DNA of 64,000 nt from Methanolinea sp. UBA277. Its GTDB lineage: Archaea; Halobacteriota; Methanomicrobia; Methanomicrobiales; Methanospirillaceae. The translations under genes were made by a program, and so were the position numbers. The first letter of the stretch is position 1. Each line of letters begins with the position of its first letter. Below are positions 61,308 through 64,000 of this stretch, piece by piece. The notes beneath the pieces are model-generated. The model did no database searches. It was given only the letters and a program-made list of their open reading frames with translations, and was not told the DNA's origin. Where the stretch lies: the NCBI GenBank assembly GCA_002499905.1, contig DANP01000014.1, positions 1-64,000 on the forward strand. Direction: 5' to 3'.

Positions 61308-61775
61308 CGATCGTGAGGGGCGGTTCAACCAGCCCGGCGATCTGTTCCAACAGCATCCCGGTATGTGATTTGCCGCTTTTTCCCCAGGCCCCCATTCCAC
61401 GAGGACGTGCCGGCCGCTGTTCGCCTCTTCCCGGACCTCTTCCCGGACGTCTCCCTCCACGATCCGGGATTCGCAGTCTACCTTTTCTTTTGCAGAGGAG
61501 GTGAGGAGATCCTGGTATCCGGTATTGACGCTCCGTTTCATGTCCCGCCAGATCTTCCCTTCATGTTCCCTGATCAGGTGGCAATACCAATCCGAACGCA
61601 GAAGGTGAATGCCTGTGCCGGGGCCTCACTCAGGTCCGGCACCGGGAACAAGACGATCAGCGATCCCGACTTTTTTTTCCATCTGTACAGCATGGAGTGC
61701 AGACGTGGGGCTCCAGGTGGAGCCATCGAACAGCACCAGTATTTTTTTTTCTTTACGGTCCGGTCTCAGGTTCAG
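61300..61775 (-). pseudogene. Decayed universal stress protein (UspA) gene
   Basis: On the minus strand, separate frames give ILVLFDGSTWSPTSALHAVQ (the UspA N-terminal strand and helix), then after an A-run near 61670 SGSLIVLFPVPDLSEAPAQA, then a long central stretch with EHEGKIWRDMKRSVNTGYQD, and finally GKSGKSHTGMLLEQIAGLVE plus PPLTIVR to a TAG at 61300-61302. Order and content match a UspA-type protein. At least three frame changes and no good start codon remain. Its 3' end overlaps the dehydratase stop by 8 nt. This explains most of the gap 61308-61880. Confidence 0.78.
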
Positions 61776-61880
61776 TCAATCTCCAGCCCGCGGGTATTGT
61801 GAAGGGACGGAAACAAGATAGGATTTTACCCCCTCCTGCGCTCCGTTATCCAACAGGAGCATCTTTAATTGCCACCTGCG

Positions 61881-63140
61881 ATGAGATGTCTTCACATGGT
61901 CCTTTCCGACCTGACCGGGGGAAGACTGCAGGATTATAAACTCCCGCTGCTGGGGGGGCTCATCGCAGTCTCCCTCCTCCTCGAGCTCTACGTCCACTGG
62001 TATCTCGGAATAACGACGGTCTACTCCCATTTTTTCTATATACCGGTAGTCCTGGGAGCGGTCTGGTACGGGAAGCGGGGGGTACTCGTGGCCATCCTGC
62101 TCGGTGCAGTCCTCCTCTCCGTGACATTCCTGAAAACCGGAAGTATCGACAGCGATACGATCATCAGGGCCCTGATGTTTGGTATCGTCGGTCTGGTGAT
62201 CGGGGCGGTCTCTGATTACATGCGGGGTGAGCAGGAACGGATGATGAATGAGGTGACCGATGCCGCCATCCAGTCCGGTCTCCGGGGGCGAACCGGAACC
62301 GGGAGTATCAGGGAGGTCAGGAGCAGGATCGCCTCATTTGCCGGGGTGAAACGGCTCAGGGAACAGGGCGATATTCCCGGCCTCATCCGTGCATTACGGA
62401 ACCGCGACCCGGCTGTCCAGTATGATGCGGTTGAGGCTCTCGGGGAGCTGGCCGATCCGGCGGCAACCGATGCGCTGATGTCGGCGCTCACCGGAGACAA
62501 ATACAGCGGAATCCGCTGGAAGGCCGCTGAAGCCCTGGTTAAGATCGGAGAGCCCGCTGTCCCGTCGCTGATTGCAGCCCTCACGCACTCTGACGAGGGT
62601 GTGCGGTGGAAGGCGGCGGTAACCCTGGGCGAGATCGGTGATCAACGCGGAATCATCCCCCTCATCGGGCTCCTTTCAGATACGGACCGGTTTGTGCGCA
62701 GCAGAGCGGCCTATGCTCTCGGCCTCGCCGGGCCTCCGGCCATTCCGGCCCTCTCGGAAACGCTCAAAGATGCCCCGTCCGGGGTCCGGACGGGTATCGT
62801 GACCGCGCTCGGGAAGATGCATGATCCGGCGGCGATCAGAGTCCTCATCCGGGCCCTCACCGATTCATCAGAAGACGTGCGCCAGGACATCATTACCTCG
62901 CTTGCGTCCCAGGGAGAGGAGGCCATTGACCTCCTTGTCGCGGCCCTCGCAGATCCTGAACCTCTCCGGCAGCAAGGGGCAGCGATGGCGCTTGGGGCCT
63001 TGGGGAGACCGGAAGTCCTGGAACCACTGCAAAAGGCACTCGAAACAGCCGGTTCTCCAACCCGGGAGGTGATCAGTTCAGCGATCGGAGAGATCCGTTC
63101 CCGGCAGTCACCGGAACGGACAAAAAACCCTCCGGAATAA
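61881..63140 (+). CDS. Membrane-anchored HEAT-repeat protein
   Basis: 419 residues. The N-terminal part (about 10-105) has three to four transmembrane segments (LLLELYVHWYLGI, FYIPVVLGAVWYGKRGVLVA, ALMFGIVGLVIGAV), a layout also used as the sensor module of methanogen kinases. After a linker (105-160) come about seven PBS-lyase-type HEAT repeats of about 31 residues with the recurring pattern VRWKAAVTLGEIGD / VQYDAVEALGELAD. Such repeats bind proteins. The start is uncertain: TTG 61869 or ATG 61881 or 61896. A protein-docking role at the membrane is an inference. Confidence 0.8.
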   Translation: MRCLHMVLSDLTGGRLQDYKLPLLGGLIAVSLLLELYVHWYLGITTVYSHFFYIPVVLGAVWYGKRGVLVAILLGAVLLSVTFLKTGSIDSDTIIRALMFGIVGLVIGAVSDYMRGEQERMMNEVTDAAIQSGLRGRTGTGSIREVRSRIASFAGVKRLREQGDIPGLIRALRNRDPAVQYDAVEALGELADPAATDALMSALTGDKYSGIRWKAAEALVKIGEPAVPSLIAALTHSDEGVRWKAAVTLGEIGDQRGIIPLIGLLSDTDRFVRSRAAYALGLAGPPAIPALSETLKDAPSGVRTGIVTALGKMHDPAAIRVLIRALTDSSEDVRQDIITSLASQGEEAIDLLVAALADPEPLRQQGAAMALGALGRPEVLEPLQKALETAGSPTREVISSAIGEIRSRQSPERTKNPPE

Positions 63141-63186
63141 CCGGGTTTACCGGAAAAACCCTTCTGTCTCAGAAGATATATCTAAT

Positions 63187-63918
63187 GTGAGATCGTTAGG
63201 TGTTTCTGTGTTTGGTGAGTCTGATTACTCATTCTGCTATGATTCGGAAGAGGTCTCGATCAGGATCGACCCATCAGATGGTTTTTACCAGTATTCCCGG
63301 AAATCCGGCGACGAAGAGATCAGAAAGGTGATCAGCGGCGGATCCCGGAAAATCGTCGTCAATCCCGTAGAGCCGGTCAACCTTCCCCGGGAGGTTACGA
63401 GATTCCTCGAGGTCCATTTCACCCCGGTGGCAATCGAGCCGGACTCGAGCGAGACCGTGTTTATTACCTTTCCGGTAGAGATTGGAGTTTTCCTGGAGTC
63501 GAAAGGCGATTTTGATGTTCTCGATATCTTCACCCTCTCCCGGCCCAAGTACTCCCTCTACGGGCCCCCTGAAGAAGGAGTCATCACCCGGTACCATGAA
63601 AGCGCGGTCTCCGGCACCATTCCTGAGGTGGATTGGCTGAAGGAGGGCGTAATCGCACTCTCCATCAGCAATGCCAGCCGGAACTGGGTTGAGGTCTCCC
63701 GGGCCGTCTTTGACTGTTCTTCCCTCTTCCTGTACTACGGGGATTGTGTCTCCCTTGTTGCCCGCATGAACATTCTGTCCCGGGATATCGCGGATGTAAG
63801 GAGTGAGGACCGGCCACTCAGCGACGGGATGAAACCATCGGTCCTGGTTATCAAGGCGCGGAAAACCCTGATTCCGGATAAAATTCCCTTCATGATGGAG
63901 TTCGGAGTGGGTGATTAG
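63187..63918 (+). CDS. DUF432 domain protein
   Basis: 243 residues from GTG 63187, consisting of one DUF432 domain (SFCYDSEEVSIRIDPSDGFY, EPVNLPREVTRFLEVHFTPV, FPVEIGVFLESKGDFDVLDI, FTLSRPKYSLYGPPEEGVIT). No membrane helix is visible, so it is cytosolic. In methanogens it lies next to MscS-type mechanosensitive channel genes, as here, and may modulate the channel. The biochemical role is unknown. Confidence 0.82.
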   Translation: MRSLGVSVFGESDYSFCYDSEEVSIRIDPSDGFYQYSRKSGDEEIRKVISGGSRKIVVNPVEPVNLPREVTRFLEVHFTPVAIEPDSSETVFITFPVEIGVFLESKGDFDVLDIFTLSRPKYSLYGPPEEGVITRYHESAVSGTIPEVDWLKEGVIALSISNASRNWVEVSRAVFDCSSLFLYYGDCVSLVARMNILSRDIADVRSEDRPLSDGMKPSVLVIKARKTLIPDKIPFMMEFGVGD

Positions 63919-63919
63919 G

Positions 63920-64000
63920 ATGGTGGCTCTCGACACCGTGGTCTTCGGTACGGTAACGGTGCTGGATCTGATCGTATTCGCCATTTCGGTGGTCATCATC
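63920..64000 (+). CDS. Probable MscS-family mechanosensitive channel (5' end only)
   Basis: Twenty-seven codons are present: MVALDTVVFGTVTVLDLIVF then AISVVII, a hydrophobic N-terminal helix. The ATG is 1 nt after the DUF432 stop. The call rests on the common DUF432-MscS pairing and hydrophobicity, because the pore helix and beta domain lie beyond the window. Confidence 0.5.
   Translation, partial: MVALDTVVFGTVTVLDLIVFAISVVII

Overview
This window looks like chromosomal DNA of a methanogenic euryarchaeon, most likely of the order Methanomicrobiales. The evidence is an uninterrupted operon of methanogenesis marker proteins with the methyl-coenzyme M reductase activator AtwA, the F420 biosynthesis gene cofD, type II (archaeal) GAPDH, an Orc1/Cdc6 replication initiator, Hel308, RadB, a CDC48/VAT ATPase, Rio1 and Dim2-like ribosome assembly factors, and the archaeal mevalonate-branch enzymes. 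Coding regions are GC-rich, the longer intergenic regions are AT-rich, and there are TATA-type promoters upstream of several genes. No rRNA, CRISPR array, insertion sequence or complete tRNA was seen.

Layout. 1-5785 (minus strand): pdxS (cut by the window edge), cbiB, a Trm112-like zinc protein, purA, a frameshifted DUF4405 relic, an aminotransferase, an Lrp regulator and orc1/cdc6. 5786-6898 is the probable replication origin, an AT-rich segment bounded by two inverted ORB-type boxes. 6899-14824: moaB, then cgi121 with hel308, then the translation/ribosome operon tyrS-rio1-dim2, a roughly 750-nt array of degenerate repeats, and gap. 14930-23824: a DNA glycosylase, a membrane protein, an acetyltransferase, a broken 2TM gene, a sensor kinase/response regulator pair, a divergent HTH plus six-PAS protein, and tsr3. 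23825-24893 is a gene graveyard. 24894-34497: a nucleoside deoxyribosyltransferase fusion, a SelB-like factor without GTPase motifs, LemA with a DUF2207 protein, a PPC-domain protein, a YgiQ radical SAM protein, an AhpD-like protein and exported proteins.

34515-41319 (minus) is the MCR maturation operon atwA-mmp3-mmp6-mmp5-mmp15-mmp17-mmp7, tightly packed and preceded by a clear promoter. It is followed by a HAD phosphatase, ribose-1,5-bisphosphate isomerase, dapF, a larC-radB-thioredoxin-ccdA operon, CDC48, an acyl-CoA ligase, a KaiC-like protein lacking the P-loop lysine, a methionine synthase with aspS, a fused MNT-HEPN protein whose HEPN active site is lost, cofD, an HD hydrolase, the anhydromevalonate-phosphate decarboxylase and phosphomevalonate dehydratase pair, a decayed universal stress protein, a membrane HEAT-repeat protein, and DUF432 next to an MscS-type channel cut by the window edge.

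Themes worth following are the origin and the ORB-like dyads scattered around it, four or five genes caught in the act of decay, and several proteins that keep a fold but have lost catalytic residues. I did not find a large system that I could call entirely undescribed.
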